In this document: positions 36,593 through 46,013 of the stretch, piece after piece
Layout: every line of letters starts with the position of its first letter
How positions within the stretch are numbered: position 1 is the first letter of the stretch
NCBI GenBank assembly: GCA_017616775.1
Contig: JAFZXM010000002.1
Coordinates: 1 to 64,000, forward strand
DNA: 64,000 nucleotides
Direction of reading: 5' to 3'
Source of the DNA: Bacteroidales bacterium
Lineage (GTDB): Bacteria > Bacteroidota > Bacteroidia > Bacteroidales > WCHB1-69
Notes under the pieces: model-generated
Told to the model about the DNA's origin: nothing
The model's database searches: none
What the model saw: only the letters and a program-made list of their open reading frames with translations
Made by a program: the position numbers and the translations under genes

Positions 36593-39500
36593 TTATAAAT
36601 TCGAATACGGAGCTGTTTTGTTTTGAATATCATTAATCTTGTTTTCGTAATATGCCATTTCGGGCACGGAAACTTTCAAATTATCCAATTGTCCGTGTAT
36701 TTCTTTCAAGAACGACATGTTGCGTTGGAAAGTATTGGACACATAGCCGGCTTTTTCGCCTTTGAATTTGGCATAATAGGCATTTTCCGCCAACAATTGG
36801 TCCACATAATCGTCAAATAAATTCAAGCCTTTTTCCAATCCGCTCTTGCTTTGGCACAATACATAACAACGGGCCATCCATATTTCAAAATAATCGTAAG
36901 GAATACTCTTTTGCGGGAACCATGTATACAGTTTGTCCAAAGCCTTTTCGGCTTTATCGAATTTTTGCTCTTGTATCAAAGCTTCTGCCAAACGATAGAA
37001 GAATATTTTCACATTGGAGGTCATACGGGTATAATCCTCGCTGAGGAAAATATCGTCATGAGCATATTCGGAATAATCGAATTTGTTCACCAAATTATCG
37101 TATAATACATCGGTGTTTACCTGTCCTGAAAATCTGAATATGGAAGGATTTTCATTACGTACGGGTATTAACCGGTATACCATACCGTCGGCTTCAAAAT
37201 AATCTTCCAACCCAAAGAAAGCGTCACTGCCGGTGGTAGCCACATAACAAACAGGACGTTCCCAATTGTTGTGTGCCAAAATATCCATCATAGCTATATA
37301 CGCTTTTGACACCACCATCAAAGTATCTTTACCGTTTTCCTGATATATGGCGGTGTTAGGCATGTTCCATACTACTCTATCCGCTATTCTGTCTGCCATT
37401 TCCGCAGATACCGTACCGTTGGCCAACACTTTCTCTTTGTCCACATCCATATAAAATGCGATAGTGGGAATCACCGCTTCTCTGCGATTGTTGGTCGGTT
37501 TGTAAATTTCCTGCATCACATTCACTATATTCTGCGGTACTTTTATCTGATTTTGAGCCACAAGCAAATCTCTGGTACCCTGCTGATACATTTCTTTTGT
37601 CATTTTTACGGGTACGGGCTCGCCGTTATAAGCTTTGCGCTTCATTTGATCTATATACCAATCGGTACCCATCAACGACAAATTACATATTCTCACATCC
37701 GTGCGATAGCCTTCCACTTCCTGCAAGTACCAAAGAGGGAAAGTATCGTTATCCCCGTTAGCAAACAATATGGCATTGGGAGGACAACAATCCAAATACG
37801 ATTTGGCTATGGCCAAAGTGAGAAAACGGTTGGAACGGTCATGGTCGTCCCAATTTTGAGCGCACAATAACGCGGGCACACCCAAACATACAACAGTAGC
37901 CAATCCTGCTGCCAGATATTTATTCATATATTTTTGAATCAAATCGAATAAGGCATACACGCCCAAACCTATCCACATGGCATAAGCATAGAACGAAGCG
38001 GCGAAAGCATAATCCCTTTCACGCGGCTGATAGGCATACATATTCAAATAGATGCCGATGGCTATACCTGTCATAAAGAATAATGTCAACACCACAGCCC
38101 AATTCTTTCTGTCGCGGCGGAATTGATAGATACATCCTATCAAACCCAACAGGAACGGTAAAAAGTAATATTTGTTGTTGCCTTTGTTTTTCATATGGTC
38201 AGGCATATCTTGCGGCCCCAGGCGGGCTTCGTCTATAAATTTAATGCCGCTCACCCATTCGCCGGATGTTTTGCCGCCAAAACCTTGGTTGAGTGTTTGT
38301 CTTCCGACAAAATTCCACATAAAATATCTTCCGTACATGTACCACATCTGATAACCGAAGAAGAATTTCAGATTTTCACCGAAAGAAGGAATATTGGGCA
38401 CCTGCTGGCCATTTACCACTATATAGTCCGGACCCGTAATTCCTGCCCAATCTTTATAATGCTGTATATAACTGTTTTCTCTGTTGGACCACATTCTGGG
38501 AAACAAAGTGCAATCTTCGCCGTAATAAACAGGCACCGCTCTTGTTTTGGGATCTCCTACCACATATTTGCCTTTTATGGTCAATCCGGCATATTTGTCT
38601 TTATTGGTCTCAACAAAATTTTCGGCATCTTTTTTATTGAAAAATTTTATGATTTCATCACCGTTATTGCTGACTACATAATTTTTTACATATATGGGAT
38701 CCCCGTCTTTTTGATCTTTTACACGGCTATTGAAATATTGACCGTAAACCAAAGGATTGCTCCCGTATTGATCCCGATTGAGGTAAGACAACAAAGACAC
38801 TGCATCTTCAGGATTGTTTTCATCTATAGGAGGATTGGCATTGGAACGTATGGTAAGAATAAAGAAAGTGGAATAGCCTATTAACATGAATGTTAATGAA
38901 AGCATCGCCAAATTGAATATTCTTCTTTGTTTGCGTTCGGAATACACTATTCCCCATATCAGCAAAGCTACTATGATAGCGAAATAAACGATGGTGCCCA
39001 CATAAAATCCCGTGCCGAAGCTATTGGTAAACAAGCGTTCAAACCAACCGGAGAATTTTACTATATAAGGAACAATACCCCATAATATCACTGCAATAGC
39101 CAAAAACGATATAACAAGTGCCCGGACGGTTCCTTTGGCGGTGGGTTTGAATTTACGGAAATAAATGATTAAACCCATAGCCGGCACTGTCAATAAATTC
39201 AAAAGGTGAACACCTATTGACAACCCTATTACAAAGGCTATGAATATTATCCACCTGTTGGAATAATTTTCATCGGCACACAAATCCCATTTCAAAATAG
39301 CCCAAAACACCAGTGCCGTGCAAAACGAACTCATGGCATACACTTCACCTTCTACCGCCGAAAACCAAAAAGTATCGGTAAAGGTGTAAGCCAAAGCACC
39401 TACCAAAGCACTGCCGAATATGGCTATTACTTTGGCATTGGTAAGCTCCGTGTTGTTGGCGGTGGCTATTTTGCGCCCTAACATGGTTAATGCCCAAAAC

Positions 39501-39784
39501 AAGAACAAAATAGTAAATCCGCTGCACAATGCCGACATGGAATTGATACATAACGCCACTTTGGTAACATCTCCTCCTGCAAACAGGGAGAATATACGGC
39601 CTAATAATTGAAATGTGGGTGCTCCGGGAGGGTGTCCTACCTGCAACTTATAAGCAGTGGCTATATATTCGCCACAATCCCAAAAACTGACGGTCGGCTC
39701 TGCTGTGAGTAAAAACACGGCACATGCTATTGCACATACCACCCAACCGAGTAAATTGTTGATTAGTTTATATTTCTTTACCAT
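36593..39784 (-). CDS. DUF2723 membrane protein, GT117/TMEM260-like
   Basis: The 1063-residue protein belongs to the DUF2723 family, related to the TMEM260 glycosyltransferases. The N-terminus has SFWDCGEYIATAYKLQVGHPPGAP with the acidic DCGE motif, and about twelve hydrophobic segments follow. A soluble domain at residues 640-780 includes LFANGDNDTFPLWYLQEVEG, and the C-terminal 200 residues are TPR-like (FDKAEKALDKLYTWFPQK). It is likely to act on surface glycans or glycoproteins. It lies downstream of the pheS gene by 17 nt. Confidence 0.85.
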   Translation of the reverse strand: MVKKYKLINNLLGWVVCAIACAVFLLTAEPTVSFWDCGEYIATAYKLQVGHPPGAPTFQLLGRIFSLFAGGDVTKVALCINSMSALCSGFTILFLFWALTMLGRKIATANNTELTNAKVIAIFGSALVGALAYTFTDTFWFSAVEGEVYAMSSFCTALVFWAILKWDLCADENYSNRWIIFIAFVIGLSIGVHLLNLLTVPAMGLIIYFRKFKPTAKGTVRALVISFLAIAVILWGIVPYIVKFSGWFERLFTNSFGTGFYVGTIVYFAIIVALLIWGIVYSERKQRRIFNLAMLSLTFMLIGYSTFFILTIRSNANPPIDENNPEDAVSLLSYLNRDQYGSNPLVYGQYFNSRVKDQKDGDPIYVKNYVVSNNGDEIIKFFNKKDAENFVETNKDKYAGLTIKGKYVVGDPKTRAVPVYYGEDCTLFPRMWSNRENSYIQHYKDWAGITGPDYIVVNGQQVPNIPSFGENLKFFFGYQMWYMYGRYFMWNFVGRQTLNQGFGGKTSGEWVSGIKFIDEARLGPQDMPDHMKNKGNNKYYFLPFLLGLIGCIYQFRRDRKNWAVVLTLFFMTGIAIGIYLNMYAYQPRERDYAFAASFYAYAMWIGLGVYALFDLIQKYMNKYLAAGLATVVCLGVPALLCAQNWDDHDRSNRFLTLAIAKSYLDCCPPNAILFANGDNDTFPLWYLQEVEGYRTDVRICNLSLMGTDWYIDQMKRKAYNGEPVPVKMTKEMYQQGTRDLLVAQNQIKVPQNIVNVMQEIYKPTNNRREAVIPTIAFYMDVDKEKVLANGTVSAEMADRIADRVVWNMPNTAIYQENGKDTLMVVSKAYIAMMDILAHNNWERPVCYVATTGSDAFFGLEDYFEADGMVYRLIPVRNENPSIFRFSGQVNTDVLYDNLVNKFDYSEYAHDDIFLSEDYTRMTSNVKIFFYRLAEALIQEQKFDKAEKALDKLYTWFPQKSIPYDYFEIWMARCYVLCQSKSGLEKGLNLFDDYVDQLLAENAYYAKFKGEKAGYVSNTFQRNMSFLKEIHGQLDNLKVSVPEMAYYENKINDIQNKTAPYSNL

Positions 39785-39801
39785 TTTATTTTTTATTATG
39801 T

Positions 39802-40824
39802 TTATAAAGATTCAAATTGTTTTAAAAATCTCACGTCGTTTTCAAAAAACAAACGAATATCCTTCGTTTTGTACAATTGTTGAGTGATTCTCTCCACACC
39901 CATTCCGAAAGCAAACCCGCTGTATTCTTCAGGATTGATTCCCATATTGGCAAGAACATTAGGATCTACCATACCGCAACCCAATATTTCCACCCAACCG
40001 GAATATTTACACAAATTACAACCCTTTCCGCCGCAAATATCGCAAGAGATATCCATTTCGGCAGAAGGCTCGGTGAACGGAAAATAGGAAGGACGCAAGC
40101 GTATATTGATATGTGAACCGAACATTTCTTTGGCAAAATACTGCAACGTTTGCTTCATATCGGCAAAAGATACGTTTTTATCCACATACAAACCTTCTAT
40201 TTGATGAAACATACAATGCGAACGGGCGGTGATCACTTCATTCCTGAACACTCTTCCCGGACATATCACCCTGATAGGAGGACGATGCTTTTCCATCACT
40301 CTCACTTGTATGGAAGAAGTGTGTGTGCGCAATGCGATATCGGGATTTGTGGCTACAAAAAAAGTATCCTGCATGTCTCTTGCCGGATGCTCCGGCGGAA
40401 AGTTCAAAGCACTGAACAAATGCCAGTCATCTTCTATTTCAGGCCCTTCTGCAATGGTAAAACCTATTTTTTCAAAAGCATGATATATTTTTTGTGTTAC
40501 CACCGATATAGGATGCCGTGACCCCAATTCCATACTGTTGGCCGGACAAGATATGTCCACTTCGTTTTTTACATTTACCACAGTATGGGCGTCTATTTGT
40601 GATTTGAGCATCTCAAATTTTTCCAATACTTTATTTTTGAGATTGTTCACATTTTGACCAAATGCTTTTCTTTCTTCTGCCGGAATAGAACGTATATTGT
40701 CAAAAAGTAAAGTGAGCTCTCCCTTTTTCCCCAGATATTTTAAACGGAATTTGTCCAATTTTTCAAACGAATCCGTTTGAAAAGCCTCAATTTCCCGTTG
40801 AAGTGCTTCTAATTTAGTATTCAT
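39802..40824 (-). CDS. pheS: Phenylalanine--tRNA ligase alpha subunit
   Basis: PheS charges tRNA-Phe as an alpha2-beta2 enzyme with PheT. The 340-residue protein has the coiled-coil N-terminus, GSRHPISVVTQKIYHAFEKIGF near residue 100, LNFPPEHPARDMQDTFFV near 132, then RPSYFPFTEPSAEMDISC and the C-terminal YSGFAFGMGVERITQQLYKTKDIRLFFENDVRFL, all standard. pheT is not in this window next to it. It is between the cyclophilin gene (upstream, 7 nt) and DUF2723. Confidence 0.97.
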   Translation of the reverse strand: MNTKLEALQREIEAFQTDSFEKLDKFRLKYLGKKGELTLLFDNIRSIPAEERKAFGQNVNNLKNKVLEKFEMLKSQIDAHTVVNVKNEVDISCPANSMELGSRHPISVVTQKIYHAFEKIGFTIAEGPEIEDDWHLFSALNFPPEHPARDMQDTFFVATNPDIALRTHTSSIQVRVMEKHRPPIRVICPGRVFRNEVITARSHCMFHQIEGLYVDKNVSFADMKQTLQYFAKEMFGSHINIRLRPSYFPFTEPSAEMDISCDICGGKGCNLCKYSGWVEILGCGMVDPNVLANMGINPEEYSGFAFGMGVERITQQLYKTKDIRLFFENDVRFLKQFESL

Positions 40825-40831
40825 TGATTCG

Positions 40832-41458
40832 TTATTTTTTAACTATTTTCATTGAAATAATTCTTACATCTTCTATAGGACGGTTAAATCTGTCGGTAGC
40901 CACTTTCGCTATTTTGTCCACTACGTCCAAACCCTCAACCGTTTCGCCGAATACGGTATAAGCCCCGTCCAAATGCGGAGTGCCTTTGTCGTTTTGCACT
41001 ATATAGAATTGCGAACCCGACGAAGCCCGCTGCGGATTTACATTGTCTCCCATACGGGCAGCAGCCAAAGCCCCCTTTTTGTGTTTTAAATCGGGAGTGA
41101 TTTCCGCAGGTATGGTATAATCCGGACCTCCCTTACCCAACATTGTGCCGGGTGCGGCATCTCTTGAATCCGGATCCCCTCCCTGTATCATAAAATTATC
41201 TATAACCCGATGAAACAACAATCCGTCGTAATAACCTTCTTTTACCAATTTGATGAAATTGTCCCGGTGCAAAGGCGTTTCATCGTATAACCTGACCTTT
41301 ATGTCTCCGAGTGAAGTACTGATGAGTACCAATGTGTTTGTTGTTTGCATATTTTTTTGTTCTTTTTGGGCATTTGCCGGCATATCCAGACTTAAAAGCA
41401 ATAGAATCAACAATCCTAAACGGCTTAAAACGGAATATTTCTGCGTCTTTGTTTGCAT
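40832..41458 (-). CDS. Peptidylprolyl isomerase (cyclophilin) with signal peptide
   Basis: The 208-residue protein speeds up cis-trans isomerisation of proline bonds. It has a signal peptide (LLILLLLSLDMPANAQ) and the cyclophilin core: KLVKEGYYDGLLFHRVIDNFMIQGGDP, QRASSGSQFYIVQND, and AYTVFGETVEGLDVVDKIAKV. The start at ATG 41458 is chosen over the frame start at 41530 because it places the signal peptide first. It is probably periplasmic or in the outer membrane and leads into pheS. Confidence 0.88.
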   Translation of the reverse strand: MQTKTQKYSVLSRLGLLILLLLSLDMPANAQKEQKNMQTTNTLVLISTSLGDIKVRLYDETPLHRDNFIKLVKEGYYDGLLFHRVIDNFMIQGGDPDSRDAAPGTMLGKGGPDYTIPAEITPDLKHKKGALAAARMGDNVNPQRASSGSQFYIVQNDKGTPHLDGAYTVFGETVEGLDVVDKIAKVATDRFNRPIEDVRIISMKIVKK

Positions 41459-41506
41459 ATTCAGATTTTTTTTGTTAGAAAACATATTTTGTATCAAAAT
41501 AAAATA

Positions 41507-41515
41507 TATTTTTGC
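41507..41515 (+). promoter_or_regulatory. Promoter -7 of the Ig-like lipoprotein
   Basis: TATTTTTGC fits the -7 consensus and lies about 80 nt before the ATG at 41594. Confidence 0.45.
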
Positions 41516-41593
41516 ATCGTAATAATGCAAATTGCAATAATACTAAAAAAATCAATAAAAACACGTGTTTTCACCAAAAAAAATTTATAAATA

Positions 41594-41968
41594 ATGAAAT
41601 ACAACAGCAAAACATTGGTAATATTGTTCACACTGGCAACCATGTCTCTTTGTTCTTTTTACTCTTGCAAAGGCAAAGAATGTACAGGCAGAGTTTTAAT
41701 TACCGTAGTAGATGAAGCCTCGGGGGCAAGAGTTCCCGTTCCCGAATGCAATGTGGTGTTCGGAGATCCTTCTTTTGCTCCTAATGTGTACCGTGAAGTG
41801 GTAACGGATGAAAACGGCAGATATGAAGGAGTATGGCAAAATGAAGCTTATTTGAAAGTGGAAGCTTCCAAAATGTTACATAACAAAATGTATAAAGGCT
41901 CCTCCTCCATCCGTTTGAGCTTGGGAGAAATCACCGAACAGGAAATTTTGATTAAAGTAGCCCAATAA
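41594..41968 (+). CDS. Small Ig-like (carboxypeptidase-regulatory-type) lipoprotein
   Basis: The 124-residue product has a lipoprotein signal with lipobox-like SFYSCKGKE. A beta-sandwich follows (VLITVVDEASGARVPVPECNVVF, VVTDENGRYEGVWQNEAYLKVEA), as in the carboxypeptidase regulatory-like domain. It is probably a surface or periplasmic binding module. The asparagine-synthase-like gene starts 24 nt downstream, and the two may be co-transcribed. Confidence 0.65.
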   Translation: MKYNSKTLVILFTLATMSLCSFYSCKGKECTGRVLITVVDEASGARVPVPECNVVFGDPSFAPNVYREVVTDENGRYEGVWQNEAYLKVEASKMLHNKMYKGSSSIRLSLGEITEQEILIKVAQ

Positions 41969-41992
41969 CCTGCTTTTTTTCAAATACAATTT

Positions 41993-43837
41993 ATGAATAC
42001 TTTGTTTGCCTTTGCCGAGCACTCAGCAACGTTGCCCTCCATCCGGCACGTGTTGGAGCAAGGAATAAGCAAACATTCATGCAAAAATGCCATTGCAGAC
42101 ATATCTTACGCCGATACCATTGCCGGCACCCGTATCGGTATCGGAACGGGAGGTCCTGCGGGCTGCAATTTCCAAAAAGCCGAAAACGAGCGTTTTTTAA
42201 TTTGTTTTAACGGCAAAATATTGTTTAACAACAGCATCAAATCCCTATTGGGAAGCGCTTGTTATATCGACAACGATGCCCAAAACATACTATTGCTTTA
42301 CCAACAAATTCAAACACAAGCATTTGCTTTGCTAAAAGGATATTGGTCACTGATTATATGGGATAAATCCACATGCACCTTATTGGCGGCAAACGACCAT
42401 TTCGGCAATCATCCTCTGTTCTATTTCCAAAAATCCGGCACCCTGGGCATAGCATCACTGTCCCAAATATTATATGCCATGTTCCCTCAAAGCCGCACAC
42501 TGAATGCCGAAGCTGTCGGCAACTACCTCGCCTCGGGAAACCCGTTTGCCCCCGCACCGAATTTCTATTCCGATATACATTCTTTGCCTCCGTCCCATTT
42601 TTTGCAATATAACGTCTGTACACAACAATTGCAGATACAGCCCTATTACTCTTTGCCGTTTAAAGCCTGCACCGCACCGTATAACGAATACGAAGAGCCC
42701 TATTTCGCCGACAATTTGCGACAACAAGTGATAGACTGTGTGAGAACGGTTTTCGCCGACAAAACACCTGCGGCCATAGAACTTGACGGCGGAACAGACA
42801 ATGCATGCATTGCCTATACAGCACACCGGTTTTGCCCTGATACCCCTCTTGCCGCTTTTACATTAATATGCGAAGAAAACGGGAATGAAAACGCTTTGGC
42901 TGAAAAAACAGCCCGTGACGTCAATGCCGAATGGATTCCTGTGCATTGTTCTGCCCAAAATATCCTCAATAGCCTTCCCGAAGTAATCAACGCTCAAGGA
43001 ACACCGCTGTCCGGCATGAATACCATTGCCCGCTATATAATGTTGCAAAATGCCCATAATCACGGATTCAACAATTTTGTAAACGGTCAAGGCTCCGATG
43101 ACATGCTCGCGGGATATGCTTTTTTCTTTTTGCCGTTTTTACATTTTTTGCGTTCCCAATGGCTGATAAAAGATTATTTTCATGAATTGATACACTTAAG
43201 CAATTCCTCCTTGAGTGTCAAAGATATGGCTCTTTGGAGATTGAAAGAAAAAGCCGGACAATATTGTCATTCCTCCGGGCAACAGCTGAAAAAAACCAAT
43301 CCCGCAGCTTATCAAAGCATAGTGGCCCCCGCCTGCTGCCAAACAAACAACCCCCCTCACCCCAAGGTGGTGCTCAATGAATATCTATACGAACAATACA
43401 CTCAATGCTTACCCCATATTTTAAGACAAAACGCAAATTCCGCCGCTTTCTTCAACATGGATTTCATTATGCCGTTTGCCTGCAGCACGGATTTGGCAGA
43501 ATATGCATTTAAAATACCTTCCACCCAAAAAATACACGGCGGCTGGAGCACATATATGCTTCGCAAAGCCATGACAGGTTTGGTCCCCGATGAAATATTG
43601 TGGAAAAAAGAAAAAAAGCATTTCCCCGCTTGCGAAGAATTGTGGTATAAACAATCGGAACCACAGCTAAAAGCTTATATTTCAGAGCAATCGTCCGACG
43701 AGCATATCCGTCTTGAACCCATTGTCGGGCAATGGGAAAATCAATACGGACAAAATATTCATTTCCGCCGGTTCGCCTTTAGGGTATATTGCTATTTGCA
43801 ATGGAAACATTGGCTGCAAAAAGCAGCAGAAAAATAA
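41993..43837 (+). CDS. Asparagine-synthase-like protein with eroded active sites
   Basis: The 614-residue protein has the two-domain layout of AsnB: an N-terminal glutamine amidotransferase domain (FNGKILFNNSIKSLLG, LLAANDHFGNHPLFYF) and a C-terminal synthase domain (YILKDI-like VVNGQGSDDMLAGYAF, WSTYMLRKAMTGLVPDEILW). The usual Cys at position 2 is replaced (MNTLFAF), and the ATP-binding SGGxDS motif reads DGGTDNA. So neither ammonia release nor AMP formation is expected to run normally. It may have a changed reaction, as in some peptide-modifying enzymes, or be decaying, though the frame is full length. It is a finding of interest. Confidence 0.8.
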   Translation: MNTLFAFAEHSATLPSIRHVLEQGISKHSCKNAIADISYADTIAGTRIGIGTGGPAGCNFQKAENERFLICFNGKILFNNSIKSLLGSACYIDNDAQNILLLYQQIQTQAFALLKGYWSLIIWDKSTCTLLAANDHFGNHPLFYFQKSGTLGIASLSQILYAMFPQSRTLNAEAVGNYLASGNPFAPAPNFYSDIHSLPPSHFLQYNVCTQQLQIQPYYSLPFKACTAPYNEYEEPYFADNLRQQVIDCVRTVFADKTPAAIELDGGTDNACIAYTAHRFCPDTPLAAFTLICEENGNENALAEKTARDVNAEWIPVHCSAQNILNSLPEVINAQGTPLSGMNTIARYIMLQNAHNHGFNNFVNGQGSDDMLAGYAFFFLPFLHFLRSQWLIKDYFHELIHLSNSSLSVKDMALWRLKEKAGQYCHSSGQQLKKTNPAAYQSIVAPACCQTNNPPHPKVVLNEYLYEQYTQCLPHILRQNANSAAFFNMDFIMPFACSTDLAEYAFKIPSTQKIHGGWSTYMLRKAMTGLVPDEILWKKEKKHFPACEELWYKQSEPQLKAYISEQSSDEHIRLEPIVGQWENQYGQNIHFRRFAFRVYCYLQWKHWLQKAAEK

Positions 43838-44005
43838 TTAACAAACTCATTTCCAATTATTTGTCAATTATAATTGTTAATCATTTCATATTGCGCGCCC
43901 TGACTTGAAACATCCGGAAAAGAGCGGGCCGGCAGTTTTAAAAATTTATGTTGCCGTTGAAAAAATAAACCTGCCGAAAATTTCAAATTTATCTGAAAAA
44001 AATGC

Positions 44006-44014
44006 TATCTTTGT
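44006..44014 (+). promoter_or_regulatory. Promoter -7 of purA
   Basis: TATCTTTGT is close to the -7 consensus and lies about 48 nt before the purA ATG. Confidence 0.5.
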
Positions 44015-44061
44015 AAATTCTTTTTTTTAAATTTTGTTTACAAATCATAAAAACAAACCAA

Positions 44062-45333
44062 ATGAAAGTAGATGTTTTGCTCGGTCTGCAATGGGGCGAT
44101 GAAGGTAAAGGAAAAATAGTGGACGTTCTTACTCCCCAATACGATATTATTGCTCGTTTTCAAGGAGGGCCTAATGCCGGTCACACTTTAAACTTTGAAG
44201 GGGAAAAAGTGGTGTTACACACCATTCCTTCGGGAATATTCCGTAAAAACAGCATAAACATTATAGGCAACGGGGTGATTATAGACCCCTACATCATGAT
44301 TCATGAAGAAATTAAAACGATACAACATCTTACCGATGTAAAATCCAAATTATACATTTCCGAAAAAGCACATTTAATATTACCCACCCACCGTTGGCTG
44401 GACTATGTTAACGAAAGCACGCTGGGCCAAAACAAAATAGGATCCACCCTTAAGGGAATTGGTCCCACCTATACCGACAAAGTCCGCCGTTGCGGCATAA
44501 GAGTAGGGGATTTGTTTTTACCCGGTTTTAAAGACAAATACACCGCTCTTCGGAACAGGCATTTGCAGCAAATATCCGACATGGGATTTGATATTGACTC
44601 CATTAAATTGGGCAACAAATCTTTTTCCGAATACGAACAATTATGGCTGGCTGCTGCGGAAGAATTAAAACAATACCAAGTGTGCTCTACCGAATATCTT
44701 ATCAACAAAGCTTTGGCAGAAGGCAAAAAAGTGTTGGCAGAAGGAGCTCAGGGCAGCCTTTTGGATGTGGAATTCGGTTCCTATCCTTTTGTTACCTCCT
44801 CCTGCACCATTACAGCAGGTGTATGTGCAGGCCTGGGTGTGGCCCCCAATAAAATAGGAAAAGTTTACGGCTTGTTTAAAGCCTATTGCACCCGTGTGGG
44901 AGAAGGGCCTTTCCCCACCGAATTGTTTGACTCCACCGGTGAAGAGCTCCGGCAAAAAGGAGGAGAATTCGGCAGCACCACCGGCCGGCCCCGCCGGTGC
45001 GGATGGCTGGACTTGCCCCATTTGCGCTACGCCTGCATGTTGGACGGCGTTACCGAATTGATAATGATGAAAGCCGACGTGCTTAACGGTTTTGATGAAT
45101 TGAAAGTGTGTACTTCCTATTCCTACAATAACCGCATAACAGATGAAATTCCTTTTGACCCGCAAGCCCGTTTGGTGCCGCAATACCAAACCTTAAAAGG
45201 CTGGAAGGCTTTTTCCGGCAATGAAATTCCAAGCCAAATGAAAGATTATATTGCTTTTGTAGAGCAATATGTGGGTTTGAAAGTAAAGATAGTATCGGTT
45301 GGTCCCGACAGAAACGAAAATATAGTACTCTAA
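44062..45333 (+). CDS. purA: Adenylosuccinate synthetase
   Basis: PurA uses GTP to join aspartate to IMP, the first step to AMP. The 423-residue protein has the P-loop start VLLGLQWGDEGKGKIVDVL, FQGGPNAGHTL near residue 35, the IMP-binding GSTLKGIGPTYTDKVRRCG near 130, and GSTTGRPRRCGWLDL near 300. lolD begins 14 nt after it, so the two are likely co-transcribed. The gene is normal for its family. Confidence 0.97.
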   Translation: MKVDVLLGLQWGDEGKGKIVDVLTPQYDIIARFQGGPNAGHTLNFEGEKVVLHTIPSGIFRKNSINIIGNGVIIDPYIMIHEEIKTIQHLTDVKSKLYISEKAHLILPTHRWLDYVNESTLGQNKIGSTLKGIGPTYTDKVRRCGIRVGDLFLPGFKDKYTALRNRHLQQISDMGFDIDSIKLGNKSFSEYEQLWLAAAEELKQYQVCSTEYLINKALAEGKKVLAEGAQGSLLDVEFGSYPFVTSSCTITAGVCAGLGVAPNKIGKVYGLFKAYCTRVGEGPFPTELFDSTGEELRQKGGEFGSTTGRPRRCGWLDLPHLRYACMLDGVTELIMMKADVLNGFDELKVCTSYSYNNRITDEIPFDPQARLVPQYQTLKGWKAFSGNEIPSQMKDYIAFVEQYVGLKVKIVSVGPDRNENIVL

Positions 45334-45347
45334 TTTTTTGACCATTG

Positions 45348-45998
45348 ATGATTACCGCCACCAATATCACCAAATCGTACGGCAATCTTAAGGTGCTTAA
45401 AAATATTAATTTGGAAGTATCTAAAGAAGAGATAGTGTGTTTGGTAGGGGCATCCGGAGCAGGCAAATCCACCTTATTGCACATACTCGGAGCCTTGGAC
45501 AAGCCGGATACGGGAAAGGTTATTATCAACGGAAACGATATATTTTCCATGTCGGACAAACATTTATCGCTTTTTCGCAATAAACAAATAGGCTTTGTAT
45601 TTCAGTTCCACCATTTGCTGCCGGAATTTACAGCGCTGGAAAACATCTGTTTGCCTGCACTTATAGGAGGAATGAACAAAAAACAGGCCGAACAAAAAGC
45701 TTATCAGATATTAGAAATATTCAATCTGGGCTCCCGTGCGGAACACAAACCATCCGAGCTTTCGGGAGGGGAACAGCAACGCATAGCTATAGCCCGTGCC
45801 CTCATCAATCAGCCGGCGGTGGTGTTTGCCGACGAACCTTCCGGAAATTTGGATTCGGTAAACGCCTGCGAATTACACCGGCTTTTTGTCCAATTGAGAG
45901 ATACTCTGCACCAAACATTTGTAATTGTTACCCACAACGATTCCTTGGTATCCATGGCCGACAGGGTATTGCAAATAAAAGACGGCATTATTATTTAA
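45348..45998 (+). CDS. lolD: Lipoprotein-releasing type ABC transporter ATPase
   Basis: The 216-residue ATPase has Walker A GASGAGKSTLLHIL, the Q-loop QIGFVFQFHHLLPEFTALENI, signature LSGGEQQRIAIARAL and Walker B VVFADEPSGNLD. This form is typical of the LolD/MacB group that releases lipoproteins from the inner membrane. The permease partner LolC/E is not adjacent. Instead an LptF/G-type permease follows by 15 nt. ATG 45348 is used; TTG at 45345 is in frame. Confidence 0.85.
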   Translation: MITATNITKSYGNLKVLKNINLEVSKEEIVCLVGASGAGKSTLLHILGALDKPDTGKVIINGNDIFSMSDKHLSLFRNKQIGFVFQFHHLLPEFTALENICLPALIGGMNKKQAEQKAYQILEIFNLGSRAEHKPSELSGGEQQRIAIARALINQPAVVFADEPSGNLDSVNACELHRLFVQLRDTLHQTFVIVTHNDSLVSMADRVLQIKDGIII

Positions 45999-46013
45999 TA
46001 ATTTCATCTTGCC

